Origin: CAYLNH01 sp964384625 | Lineage (GTDB): Bacteria > Verrucomicrobiota > Lentisphaeria > JABSQK01 | Assembly (NCBI GenBank): GCA_964384625.1 | Contig: CAYLNH010000081.1 | Span: 1 to 25,720 of the forward strand | Direction: 5' to 3' | Length of the DNA: 25,720 nt | In this document: piece after piece, positions 16,761 to 25,600 of the stretch | How positions within the stretch are numbered: position 1 is the stretch's first letter | How the letters are laid out: every line of letters begins with the position of its first letter | Notes under the pieces: model-generated | Seen by the model: only the letters and a program-made list of their open reading frames with translations | The model's database searches: none | Told to the model about the DNA's origin: nothing | Made by a program: the position numbers and the translations under genes

Positions 16761-19700
16761 ATGACAAAACGACGGATGAAAGTGACAACGCGCCACACGG
16801 GAAAAAGCAATCCCGCAGTTGCACGGCGGTCGTCAAGCGGCACGTGGACCCTGGCTATCGTCGCCCTGCTGGTGTTGATCGGCCTTGTCGGCTGCCTGTT
16901 GGTCTCTCGGCCTGACCCAACGAACGCCGCATCAACACAACAGTCGTCCAACGTCCGCGCACCCGACCCGGGCGGGACGAGTCCGGCGCCGCCAACGGCC
17001 GCCGCCGAAGCGCCTGCCGGCAATGCCGTCTGTACGATCAACTACTCCCTGAAGCAGGCCGGCCAAGTCTCGGCCGCCGTCTATAGAGACGGCCGGCTGG
17101 TGCGCGAACTGATGCGCGGCAAGCCACACAAGCCCGGCGATTACACCATCGCCTGGGACGGGCTGGATCGCTACGGCAAACCACAGCCCGCCGGCGACTA
17201 CGAATGGCGCCTGCTGCGGACACCGGGGTTCCAGGCGGAGTACATCACCAGCATCGGTACCAACCCGGATTCGGCCCGGTATGACAACTGGGTCGGCAAT
17301 CACGGCGGCGCGGCATCCGTCGCCGTCGACCGCACCGGCGTCTACACCGCCGCCGGCGTCACCGAGACCGCACCCGTCTTGCTGAAACAATCGCTCGACG
17401 GCAAAACGCGCCACTGGACGCGCGGCCGCGGCGATGTGACCAACGGCCGCTTCCAGGGCGGCAACTCCCTGGCGGTCGACGGCCGGGGCAAGCTCTACAT
17501 GCTGCAGCAGAACGGCTATATCCAGGTGATCGACACGAAAGAAGGAAAACTGACCTTCAGCAAATATCACCGCGACAAAATCTGGGACGTCCTGCCGGAC
17601 GACAAGAAAGGCAAAGGCGGCAAGCGCGGCATGTTCATCTATCGGCACGGCCGCGAGGTCGCCGGACTGGACCTGGCAGCCCACGGCAAGACCATCGTCG
17701 TCAGCGATCACGAACACAACCAGGTGCACTGGCTCAGTCAGAAAGACGGCAGCAAGCTGCACACGGTGAACGTACCCCAGCCCTGGGGCGTCGCTGTCGA
17801 CACGACGGAAAGCGTGTATGTCATCAGCAGGACCAGCGTCTTGCAGATCAAACCGAAGTTGAAGCCGCGGGTTGTCATCGCCAAAAACCTGTCGACGCCG
17901 CGCCGGCTGGCGTATGATTCGTCGTCCCGAACCTTCCTGGTCGTGGAACGCGGCGACCTCCAACAGATCAAGCGTTTCGATCTCCAGGGCAAACTGCTGC
18001 AGACCTACGGCCGCAAAGGCGGCCGGCGCACCGGCATCTACGTGCCGACGGATTTTCGCGACGTCACGGATATCGCGGCCGACGGCAAAGGAGGCTTTCT
18101 TGTCGCCGAACCCGGCGCTGCGCCGCGTCGCCTGGCACACTTCGACCGCAACGGCAAGTTGATTAACGAATGGTACGGCGGCCAGCCGTACTACGCCTGG
18201 GCCGAGCCGGACCCGCAAGATCCGTCGCTGGTCTGGTTCAACCCCGGCTCGTGGTTGGCGCTGGCAAAAATCGACTACAACACGGGCGACTGGGAGGTGC
18301 TGGAGACCTATAACCTCAATGATCTGGGGACGCGCCTCGTGCGCGCGGTGGCCGGGCATCGCGGCCGCTGGCTGGTGCGCTATCACAACGGCAAGCGTTA
18401 CCTGATCACCCAGGAAGGGCCGCCGCAGGTCCTCCTGCACAACAAGGGGGTCCTGCAGCCGTTGACTGCATTCGGCCGCGGCAACGATCTCAAGCGCGTG
18501 CCGGCCTATGCCGGGAAAGTCAATCGCGAAACCAAAGGCTTTCGCTGGATCGACAGCAATCGCGACGGCAAAGCCCAGGACGACGAAGTCTTGATCATCA
18601 ACCAGGACGGACGCCTGCCGGGGGCCGGCTGGGTGGCGGAAGACATGACGCTGGTATCCTACTACGGCACGGAAGAGGACAGCGAGACGTACTACACCGT
18701 CTCGACAACAACGCCAACCTGGCGCGGGGACATCCCGGTCTATCCGGCCGGCAAAGAAACCGGCGGCTCCCGGCGGGTCGGCAAGACCGTCTCCTGGACC
18801 AAACCCAGTCACCGCGGCAGCGGCATCTACAGCGACCGCGACGGCAATGTCTACGGCAACTTCCTCGGCGGCCCGGAATGTCACGGCGCCGGCTGGCCGA
18901 CCGACTGGGGCCATCGCGCACGCTTCGTGAAGTGGGACAGGACCGGCAAGGAATGCTGGAAGGTTGGACGTCACGCCTATCGCGGCGGCCTCGCCGGCCG
19001 CGGTCAGACGCCGCCCGGCCAACTGCACGTGCCCATGTTCGGTATCGGCGAAACCGAAGAGACCATCGTCCTCGCCGACCGCGTCGAAACCCTGGCCATG
19101 GCCTGGACCAAAGAAGACGGACTGTACGCGGGGTCATTCTTCGACCGCCGCAGAGACGACGGCCTGCCGGACAAAGTCTACCATTGGTGGCGCACACCCA
19201 ACGGCAAAGAGGCGATCACCACGTCGGACAACGCCCAGGGCGGCCGCGTCGTGCAGGGACCAGACGGTGCGGTCTACTGGTTCGTCCAGGGCCGCAACAG
19301 CGTGCCCGTCTATCGCATCCACGGCTGGGACGACTGGACCCGGCAAAGCGGGAAGATCACGATCACGACAACGCCGCCGCATGCAAAAGCGCAGGGCACC
19401 GGACTCCACGCCGCCTATTTCAACTCGACGACGATCGGCCGGACACCGAAGACCAGCCGCGTTGATCGTCAGGTCTGGCACGGCTTCCCGCGCAAGGTCA
19501 ACAGGAAACTCTCGCACAACATCGTCGACGGCTTCCAACACGGACCGACCTATGACTGGTCAAAAGAGATCAAGCCGCTGCAGACTGCCCCCGGCAAGTT
19601 CGCCGTGCGCTGGAGCGGCTACGTCGAAGCACCGATCTCCGAGGCGTTCATCTTCTCGGTCTACACCCGCGGCGGCATGCGCCTGTGGGTCGACGGCAAG

Positions 19701-20330
19701 CAACGCATCTTCAGTTGGAACGAAACCGTCGGCCGCCGCGAAACCGAAGCCATCCCCCTGCAGGCCGGCAAGCGATATCCCATCTGTCTGGAGTTCTATT
19801 CCACGCACAAGCGGCCGGCATGCAGTCTCAACTGGGAATCCATGAACACCGACCGCGAACGCATCCCGACCCGCTTCCTCTATCCGGATGCCGCCGTCAA
19901 GCCGGCCGTCAGCCCCGACGCCCGCGCCGCCACGGCCAAAATCCCGGCGAACACCTTTGACGCACAATCCGGCCAGATCACCGCCAAGGAGGTCCGCGGC
20001 GGCAAGGTTAGCGGCCTGCGGCAGCGCGCCTTCGGCATCACCGGCGCCTGGGTGAAGTACGAACGCATCGATTTCGGCACAGGCGTCAAACAACTCAAAG
20101 CCGGCGCCTCCGGCCAGGCCGCCGGCAAGGCGAGTTTTCCCGTCACCCTCGAATGGCGTCTGGACACGCCAGACGGTAAACCCATCGCCAAGGCCGCCAT
20201 GACGGAAGGCGCCGGCAACCCCACCGTCCCGGTCGCGCGAACGGTCACCGGAATTCATGACGTCTACGTGATCAACACCAGCCCGAAGAAATGGCACTTC
20301 GTCAATTTCTACTGGTTCGCGTTCGACTGA
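16761..20330 (+). CDS. Giant anchored protein C: FlgD - propeller - PA14 - CBM6
   Basis: Protein of 1189 residues, starting at an ATG with GAGGAG 8 nt upstream and 38 bp after gene B, so it shares an operon with it. The basic N-terminus leads into a hydrophobic stretch at 29-49 that contains LVGC (C45), which could be a lipobox, although the preceding region is long for a lipoprotein. A Pro/Ala/Thr-rich linker precedes a FlgD-like domain at 88-150 (WDGLDRYGKPQPAGDY). The propeller region follows, with an EF-hand-like loop DSNRDGKAQDDE at 598 and the family motif GLYAGSFFDRRRDDGLPDKV. PA14 lies at about 879-1043 (MRLWVDGKQR). A CBM6-like beta-sandwich occupies 1065-1189 (AWVKYERIDFGTG, VTGIHDVYVI, VNFYWFAFD). 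It is most similar to protein D. It is likely a surface carbohydrate-binding protein; the ligand is unknown. Confidence 0.87.
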   Translation: MTKRRMKVTTRHTGKSNPAVARRSSSGTWTLAIVALLVLIGLVGCLLVSRPDPTNAASTQQSSNVRAPDPGGTSPAPPTAAAEAPAGNAVCTINYSLKQAGQVSAAVYRDGRLVRELMRGKPHKPGDYTIAWDGLDRYGKPQPAGDYEWRLLRTPGFQAEYITSIGTNPDSARYDNWVGNHGGAASVAVDRTGVYTAAGVTETAPVLLKQSLDGKTRHWTRGRGDVTNGRFQGGNSLAVDGRGKLYMLQQNGYIQVIDTKEGKLTFSKYHRDKIWDVLPDDKKGKGGKRGMFIYRHGREVAGLDLAAHGKTIVVSDHEHNQVHWLSQKDGSKLHTVNVPQPWGVAVDTTESVYVISRTSVLQIKPKLKPRVVIAKNLSTPRRLAYDSSSRTFLVVERGDLQQIKRFDLQGKLLQTYGRKGGRRTGIYVPTDFRDVTDIAADGKGGFLVAEPGAAPRRLAHFDRNGKLINEWYGGQPYYAWAEPDPQDPSLVWFNPGSWLALAKIDYNTGDWEVLETYNLNDLGTRLVRAVAGHRGRWLVRYHNGKRYLITQEGPPQVLLHNKGVLQPLTAFGRGNDLKRVPAYAGKVNRETKGFRWIDSNRDGKAQDDEVLIINQDGRLPGAGWVAEDMTLVSYYGTEEDSETYYTVSTTTPTWRGDIPVYPAGKETGGSRRVGKTVSWTKPSHRGSGIYSDRDGNVYGNFLGGPECHGAGWPTDWGHRARFVKWDRTGKECWKVGRHAYRGGLAGRGQTPPGQLHVPMFGIGETEETIVLADRVETLAMAWTKEDGLYAGSFFDRRRDDGLPDKVYHWWRTPNGKEAITTSDNAQGGRVVQGPDGAVYWFVQGRNSVPVYRIHGWDDWTRQSGKITITTTPPHAKAQGTGLHAAYFNSTTIGRTPKTSRVDRQVWHGFPRKVNRKLSHNIVDGFQHGPTYDWSKEIKPLQTAPGKFAVRWSGYVEAPISEAFIFSVYTRGGMRLWVDGKQRIFSWNETVGRRETEAIPLQAGKRYPICLEFYSTHKRPACSLNWESMNTDRERIPTRFLYPDAAVKPAVSPDARAATAKIPANTFDAQSGQITAKEVRGGKVSGLRQRAFGITGAWVKYERIDFGTGVKQLKAGASGQAAGKASFPVTLEWRLDTPDGKPIAKAAMTEGAGNPTVPVARTVTGIHDVYVINTSPKKWHFVNFYWFAFD

Positions 20331-20353
20331 TGCACGGCCCACCGACCGAAATT

Positions 20354-20371
20354 TTGCAAACCGGCTTGCAA
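20354..20371. promoter_or_regulatory. TTGCAA-N6-TTGCAA operator-like site
   Basis: Two copies of the self-complementary hexamer TTGCAA are separated by ACCGGC, giving an 18-bp symmetrical site. The second copy is also the -35 box of the promoter candidate at 20366-20393. This placement would suit a repressor or activator site for the prepilin-regulator-protein D module. Confidence 0.35.
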
Positions 20372-20393
20372 GGCCTGTAACTTAATTTATATT
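20366..20393 (+). promoter_or_regulatory. Probable promoter of module 2
   Basis: TTGCAA (20366-20371, 4/6 to -35) and TATATT (20388-20393, 5/6 to -10) with a 16-bp spacer lie in a short AT-rich tract within a 90-bp gap between gene C and the prepilin gene. The predicted start, near 20400, is about 20 bp before the prepilin ATG and just ahead of its GGGAG ribosome-binding site. Confidence 0.5.
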
Positions 20394-20420
20394 ACTTTGA
20401 ACTAACTCAGGGAGTCACTA

Positions 20421-21449
20421 ATGAAATTAGCGCCCCGCAAAGCGGCATGCCGGCGAAGCCAAGGTTCAGTCCGATTGACGCGGATCGAACGGCTGGCGTG
20501 CCGAGGCGTAGGCCCGACCTCGCAAGGAGTCGGGACGAAGCGTTCGATGAGATTCACTCTGATCGAACTTCTGGTGGTGGTCAGCATCATCGCCATTCTT
20601 TCGGCCATGCTGCTGCCGGTCTTGAGCCGGGCGCGGACCACGGCCACACGGGTTCTGTGCGGGGCGAACCAACGCCAGGTGACCATGGCGCTGCTGCAAT
20701 ATCTCGATGACAACAACGGCGTCCAGCCGGCGCATTCCTGGTCCTACGCCTGGACCGACAAGCCGTCGACGGAGACCTACATGGGTTCCTACTATTTCGC
20801 GGTGACCGCGGAGTACGTGGGCGTACCGATCGAACCCGAGACCTACAGCGCCATCGACGGCGCCAACGCTTCGATGTACTACGGCTACGTCAAACACATG
20901 GGCCCCGGCGGCAAGGTGCGTAAGAGTGTGTTCTTCTGCCCGGCCGATCCGTTCTACTGGTCGGAACAGGAGTACGCCAACATCCAGGCCGAGGGTGCGA
21001 ATCCGCATTCGTTCCCGGTCCCCACCACCTACGCCGCCGCGGGTTATGCCTGGCATGCAGCGAGCACCAAGAGCGACTTCGGCTGGTGCACCGACAAGGA
21101 TATCGACCGCAAGTCGCTGTCCAACGAGCGCGATCCGGCCAACGCACCGCTCTACAGCCACATCAGCAACGGCTACACGTTTTCCACCTGTTCGGGCCGC
21201 TATGGTTTTGACGAATGGGGCTGGGCTGCATACAGCTACTGGCAGGAATCCGAGAGCAACTCCGAAGCGACCGGCTCTCACACCTGGGGCGGTAACCACC
21301 ACGACAGAGTACTGCCGTTCAGCTACGTGGACGGCCATATGGAGTACATCAGCGCCGGCCGAATGGCCAATCCCGCGCAACACGGTCCGGGCGGCGCCCA
21401 GCCGCTGTGGAACAGCCGGCTGTGGAACCGGCCGCAAGGTAGCCGGTAA
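20421..21449 (+). CDS. Prepilin-like protein with H-X9-DG motif and long basic leader
   Basis: A 342-residue protein of the prepilin-type N-terminal methylation class. The type IV leader and hydrophobic helix MRFTLIELLVVVSIIAILSA begins at residue 43 and would be processed by a prepilin peptidase just before F45. The C-terminal part carries the H-X9-DG motif (H294, D304-G305) of the processing-associated domain common in PVC bacteria. Two starts are possible. The ATG at 20421 has GGGAG 6 nt upstream and adds a 42-residue, strongly basic extension. The ATG at 20547 would give the usual short leader, but its AAGGAG is 17 nt away and sits in a hairpin loop. I give the longer form because its ribosome-binding site is better. 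It is probably a minor pseudopilin or surface protein; its partner proteins are not in the window. Confidence 0.85.
   Translation: MKLAPRKAACRRSQGSVRLTRIERLACRGVGPTSQGVGTKRSMRFTLIELLVVVSIIAILSAMLLPVLSRARTTATRVLCGANQRQVTMALLQYLDDNNGVQPAHSWSYAWTDKPSTETYMGSYYFAVTAEYVGVPIEPETYSAIDGANASMYYGYVKHMGPGGKVRKSVFFCPADPFYWSEQEYANIQAEGANPHSFPVPTTYAAAGYAWHAASTKSDFGWCTDKDIDRKSLSNERDPANAPLYSHISNGYTFSTCSGRYGFDEWGWAAYSYWQESESNSEATGSHTWGGNHHDRVLPFSYVDGHMEYISAGRMANPAQHGPGGAQPLWNSRLWNRPQGSR
20484..20548 (+). promoter_or_regulatory. Nested hairpin with AAGGAG in its loop, before FTLIELL
   Basis: An outer stem ATCGAACG (20484-20491) with CGTTCGAT (20541-20548) encloses an inner stem CCCGAC (20513-20518) with GTCGGG (20529-20534). 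The 10-nt inner loop CTCGCAAGGA supplies a Shine-Dalgarno-like AAGGAG (its last G is the first base of the stem). The outer stem covers part of the internal ATG at 20547. The structure lies within the long-leader reading frame and could gate internal initiation. Confidence 0.6.
20487..20530 (+). repeat. Copy of an element shared with the 5' region of gene B
   Basis: This 44-nt segment runs from GAACGGC through GCCGA, GGCG and CCGACC to CGCAAGGAGT. The same ordered blocks occur over 54 nt at 12520-12573, differing by a 9-10 nt indel and substitutions. Both copies lie just before an ATGAG start and end in the Shine-Dalgarno-like AAGGAG. Confidence 0.55.
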
Positions 21450-21483
21450 TCCGCTGACGCAAGGAGAACAAGAGGTACAAGAC

Positions 21484-22656
21484 ATGGCCAACGGCATTGA
21501 CTGCAAATCCCGCCTGCGGCCGGCAGCCCGCATTCGCGAGACCATTCGCGAGGAGATCATCGCGGGCAAACTGGAACCGGGCGAGCAGTTGCCGCCGCAC
21601 ATCACGTTGGCCGAGCGTTTCGGCGTCAGCAACGTCACGGTCCAGAGCGCGCTGAAACAACTGGCTGAAGACGCCTTCATCCGCATCCGTCCCCGCATTG
21701 GTTCCTTCGTCGCGGAGCATCCGCCGCACCTGCAGAACATCGCGCTGGTGTTCCCGTCCGCCCCGGCGACCTCGCCGCATAAAAGCGACTGGTCGAAGTA
21801 CTACGAGGCCTTGAGCCAGGCGGCCCTCGGCGTCGCTCGGGAACTCAACCGTTCCCTGGTGCAGTTCTGCGGCGTGGACGATCACGTTGACGGCCGCGAT
21901 CGCCAACGTCTGCTACAGCACATCGAACGGCATCAACTGGGCGGTCTGATTTTCAGCAATCCCGCCTGGGACCTCGATGACACACCGATCAAGGAGGCAC
22001 CGGGCTTGGCGCGCGCCGAATTGTCGGCCGCCGAACACGTGCCCTGGCCGGGGCTGCGGCTGAATACCAGGCGTTGGTTTACCGGCGCGCTGGATCGGTT
22101 CGCCGAACGCGGCCGGCGGCGCGTGGCGATCCTGTTCAACTCACTCGAACGAATCGGCAGCGATTTGAACCGCCACATCGACCGGCTCGTGGACGAACGC
22201 GACATGACCTGCCCGCCGCATTGGCGGCAGGCGGTTGTCTGGCACGAACCCGTTGCCGCCAACCACTGCGTCCAACTCCTCCTGGCCGGTCCCGCGGATA
22301 GCCGGCCGGACGCTTTGATCCTGGCCGACGACAACTTAATCGAAGGCGCGGCGGCCGGATTGATGGCCACGGCGCTCAAAGCCGGTGAGGACATCGACGT
22401 GGTGGCGATGGTGAACTTCCCGCTGCCGGCGGAGCCGGCCTTGCCGTTTGACTTGCTGGGCTACGACCAGAGCGCGATACTGCGGCGCGCGGTGGAGCTG
22501 ATCGACCGCCAGCGCCGCCGGCAGGAGGTCCCGAAACTGACCACCATCGATCCGGTCTGGTACGACGACCTCGATCCTGCCGTCCGCAGCGCCGCCCCAA
22601 ACGGTGTGGCGGCGCGACGATTTCAAGAACCCACAGGGAGTCCCCTATGCCTGTGA
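21484..22656 (+). CDS. GntR-LacI chimeric transcriptional regulator (module 2)
   Basis: A 390-residue regulator built like the one at 7346. An N-terminal GntR winged helix spans about 13-77 (LEPGEQLPPHITLAERF, VSNVTVQSALKQLAEDAF, RIGSFV), followed by a LacI-type sugar-binding fold (IALVFPSAPATSPHKSDWSKYYEAL, GLIFSN, RRRVAILFN, DALILADDN). Both regulators share the ALxFP...W(S)x(F/Y)YxAL junction, so they are paralogues. The ATG at 21484 has GAGG 8 nt upstream and is 34 bp after the prepilin stop. The open frame continues upstream to 20926, but that part runs antiphase inside the prepilin gene and is not used. Its last 10 bp overlap the start of gene D, so regulator and target are translationally linked. 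The ligand is unknown. Confidence 0.9.
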   Translation: MANGIDCKSRLRPAARIRETIREEIIAGKLEPGEQLPPHITLAERFGVSNVTVQSALKQLAEDAFIRIRPRIGSFVAEHPPHLQNIALVFPSAPATSPHKSDWSKYYEALSQAALGVARELNRSLVQFCGVDDHVDGRDRQRLLQHIERHQLGGLIFSNPAWDLDDTPIKEAPGLARAELSAAEHVPWPGLRLNTRRWFTGALDRFAERGRRRVAILFNSLERIGSDLNRHIDRLVDERDMTCPPHWRQAVVWHEPVAANHCVQLLLAGPADSRPDALILADDNLIEGAAAGLMATALKAGEDIDVVAMVNFPLPAEPALPFDLLGYDQSAILRRAVELIDRQRRRQEVPKLTTIDPVWYDDLDPAVRSAAPNGVAARRFQEPTGSPLCL

Positions 22657-25600
22657 ACCTACCCCAGAAGAAGCGCCGGATCCGCCGGACTCCGACCTCG
22701 GGGCCTTCAACGCCGGCGCCCGGCAATCCGTCCGTCCGGCAATCCTCCGGCGTGGGGCTCTGGATCCTGCTTGCCGTGCTGGTCCTGGTACTTGGCGGCG
22801 TCGGCGTCGGCTATGTCATCCTGAACGCCGGAAGAACGGATTCGGACCCGCAATCGACCGACTCTCCGCCGGCAGCCAGCGAAGGCGGCCGGACAACGCT
22901 GGCAGCACACGGACCAGCCGCGACACAACCAGTGCCGACAGCGACGGCGAAGACGTCGGCTGCCGGGCTCGCCGTCACCTACCGCTTGCCGCGTTCCGGC
23001 GATGTCTCCGCCGCGGTCTTCAATCCGCAGGGGGTCCTGGTACGCACGTTGTTGCGGGCCACGCCGCACGACGCCGGCGAACACCGCCTGCAGTGGGACG
23101 GCCTCGACCGGCTGGGCCGGCCGCAGCCGCCGGGAGACTACACTGTGCGCATCCTCTGCAAGCCGCCCTTCCAACGCGAGTTTATCATGCAGGTCGGCGT
23201 CAACCCCCAATCGAAGCCCTATCATCGGTGGGTGGGAAACTATCTCGGCGGCACGAGTGTGGCGATTGACAGCTCCGGTATATACCTTGGCAGCGGCCAT
23301 ACGGAAAACGGCCTCATACTGATCAAGCAGTCCCTGGACGGCAAGAAGCGCATGTGGACCGCGAGGAACGTGCACCCGCACCAGGGCCCCATCTCACTCG
23401 GTACGGACGGCAAGACCGTGTACGCGCTCCAGTGGAACGCTTTCATTGCCCTTTTTGACGCAGAGACCGGTAAGCATACCGGTCTCTGGGACGTATTGCC
23501 CAAGAGCAAGCGAGACAAGTTCAGCGGGAAAGGTCGCAGTGTCCGTAGAAAGAGAAGAAGTTTGCGTTATACGAAGTACAAGTTTGTTCTGCCGCAGATG
23601 GACCTGGCCGTGTCCGGCAAGACACGCGTCGTCACCGACGAGCGCGAGAACACCGTGCAGTGGCTGGGCGACAAGGGCGAAATCGTTGCCGAGGCCACCG
23701 TTCCGTCACCGCGTGGCGTAGCGATTGGTCCGGACCGGACCGTGTACGTGATTTCCGGCTCTGAGGTGAAATCCGTCACCAAGAGGGGAAGAACGAAGAC
23801 CGTCATCCGCCGCGGCCTCACCAATCCCTTTCGCCTGGCCTATGAACCGGCGCAAGGGGACCTGCTCGTGGCCGACGGCCCGGACGACTGGCGCGTGAAG
23901 CGCTACTCTCTCGCGGGCAAGTTCAAGCGCGCCTATGGCCGCAAGGGCGGGCGCGAAGACGGCCCCTACGAACCGCGCGACTTTCACGATTTCAAGGAGC
24001 TCACGGCTGACGGTCAGGGCGGTTTCTACGTCGGCGAGCCCCGGTACGCGCCGCGCCGAATCGCCCACCTGGACGCGAACGGCCGGGTGTTGCAGGAATG
24101 GTTCGGCGGGCTGCCCTTTTTTTCGCCCCGGTCCATTGATCCTCGCGATCCCACGAAAATGTGGTATAGCGCGGATGGGTTAATACTTGTCAAACTGGAT
24201 TACGAGAAGCGTACGTGGCGTATACTGGAAACGCATAGAATCGGGGGGAAGGCCGCCGGGCTGGCGTCGGGTCGCCACTACACCAGCAACAGCATGTTTC
24301 AGACCCGCTATCACGACGGCAAGCGGTACCTTGTGGGGGAGTCTTTTCCGCCCAGCGTCTTCCGTCATAAGAATGGGCGGCTTGAACCGCTGGTACTCGG
24401 GAACCGGGGCGGCCATTTTCCAGACGCGAAACAAATCGCCCAAGTGATGACCGGTTCAAGGGATGAAAAGAAGATCAACGAATGGATAAGAACTAATCTT
24501 GGCAAGAAGACGCGGAAAAAGAACGCTTATCTCTGGACAGACAACAACGGCGACCGTATACCGCAGGCTAAGGAGATTGTCTTGCGCAAGTTGGGCAATG
24601 TGTATCACGGCCCGGGCATGGGTGTTTCTATCGGTAGTACTTTTTCCGTGATCTTTGGCAACGGGTATTACAACCCGTTGCGAAAGAAAGAGGGGCAGCC
24701 CAACCAATGTAACGGCATCGGCAGGCTGATGCCTAAAGGCTGGGAAAATGGGATTCCTCAATACCGCCTGCCGGACAAGGCGGCTGCCATGGATGTGGCC
24801 CGCCTGCATACCGAGCCCCATAGTGACACCGACAGTCGCGCCAAGGTCCGCCATACATTTGAGGATTCGGATGGCGCGCTTTATGCGTTTTATGATTGGG
24901 CGAGGGAAGGGCGCGCGTTTGGAGGATTCCCCACCTATCAGGCCGGCCGGTATGCCCGGCTGACGAAGTGGAACGCCGATGGAACGCGGCGGTGGTCGGT
25001 GGGGCGCAAGGCCATGGGTGCGCCCAGCGCGAACCGAGGCCAGTTCAATCCGACCGCTCCGGGCTGTTTCCATTACCCGACGAGGATCGGGGGCGAGGTA
25101 CGCGGCACCATTGTCGTGTTTGACCGCGTGGTCAATCCGGGCATGGCCTGGACCAAAGACGGCCTGTTCGCGGGCAGCTTTTTCCCGGGACGCGTCAAAG
25201 ACGGCCTGCCCGGCATGGTTTATAAATGGCAGATGGACTGGGAGACCGGGCGCGATGCCCTGGTCAACCACGATTGCATGGAAGGCGGAGCTATTGCCGA
25301 ACACAAAGGCCATGTGTATTTCCTGTCACCGGGAAGGGAGAGCGTTGTCGTGTACCGCGTACACGGCTATGATGTCGAAAAATGGACGCGTATTTCTGAA
25401 ACCGTCCGCCTGGCGGGGAGCCCCGCATCGGCCAAGGCCGAGGGGAACGGTCTGATTGCCCGTTTTTACAGAGGTACCGAAATCAAAGGGCGTCCGCATG
25501 TGGGGCCCCAGAAAGCAGATCTGGCGGCCCTTTATCTTCCCGAGCCGATTGATAATGGCAAGGCCTATGCCGTTCGTCTAACCGGTCTTCTGGAGGCTCC

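Noticed and set aside
8543..20330. PQQ-dependent dehydrogenase or glycoside hydrolase activity for the giant proteins
   Set aside because: The propeller-like repeats lack the tryptophan-docking pattern of PQQ enzymes as far as I can see, and no catalytic acid pair of a known glycosidase family was recognised.
20926..21483. Upstream extension of the second regulator frame
   Set aside because: The extra 186 codons lie inside the prepilin gene in another frame and are Arg/Ser/Thr-rich; the ATG at 21484 has a good ribosome-binding site and starts just before the winged helix.
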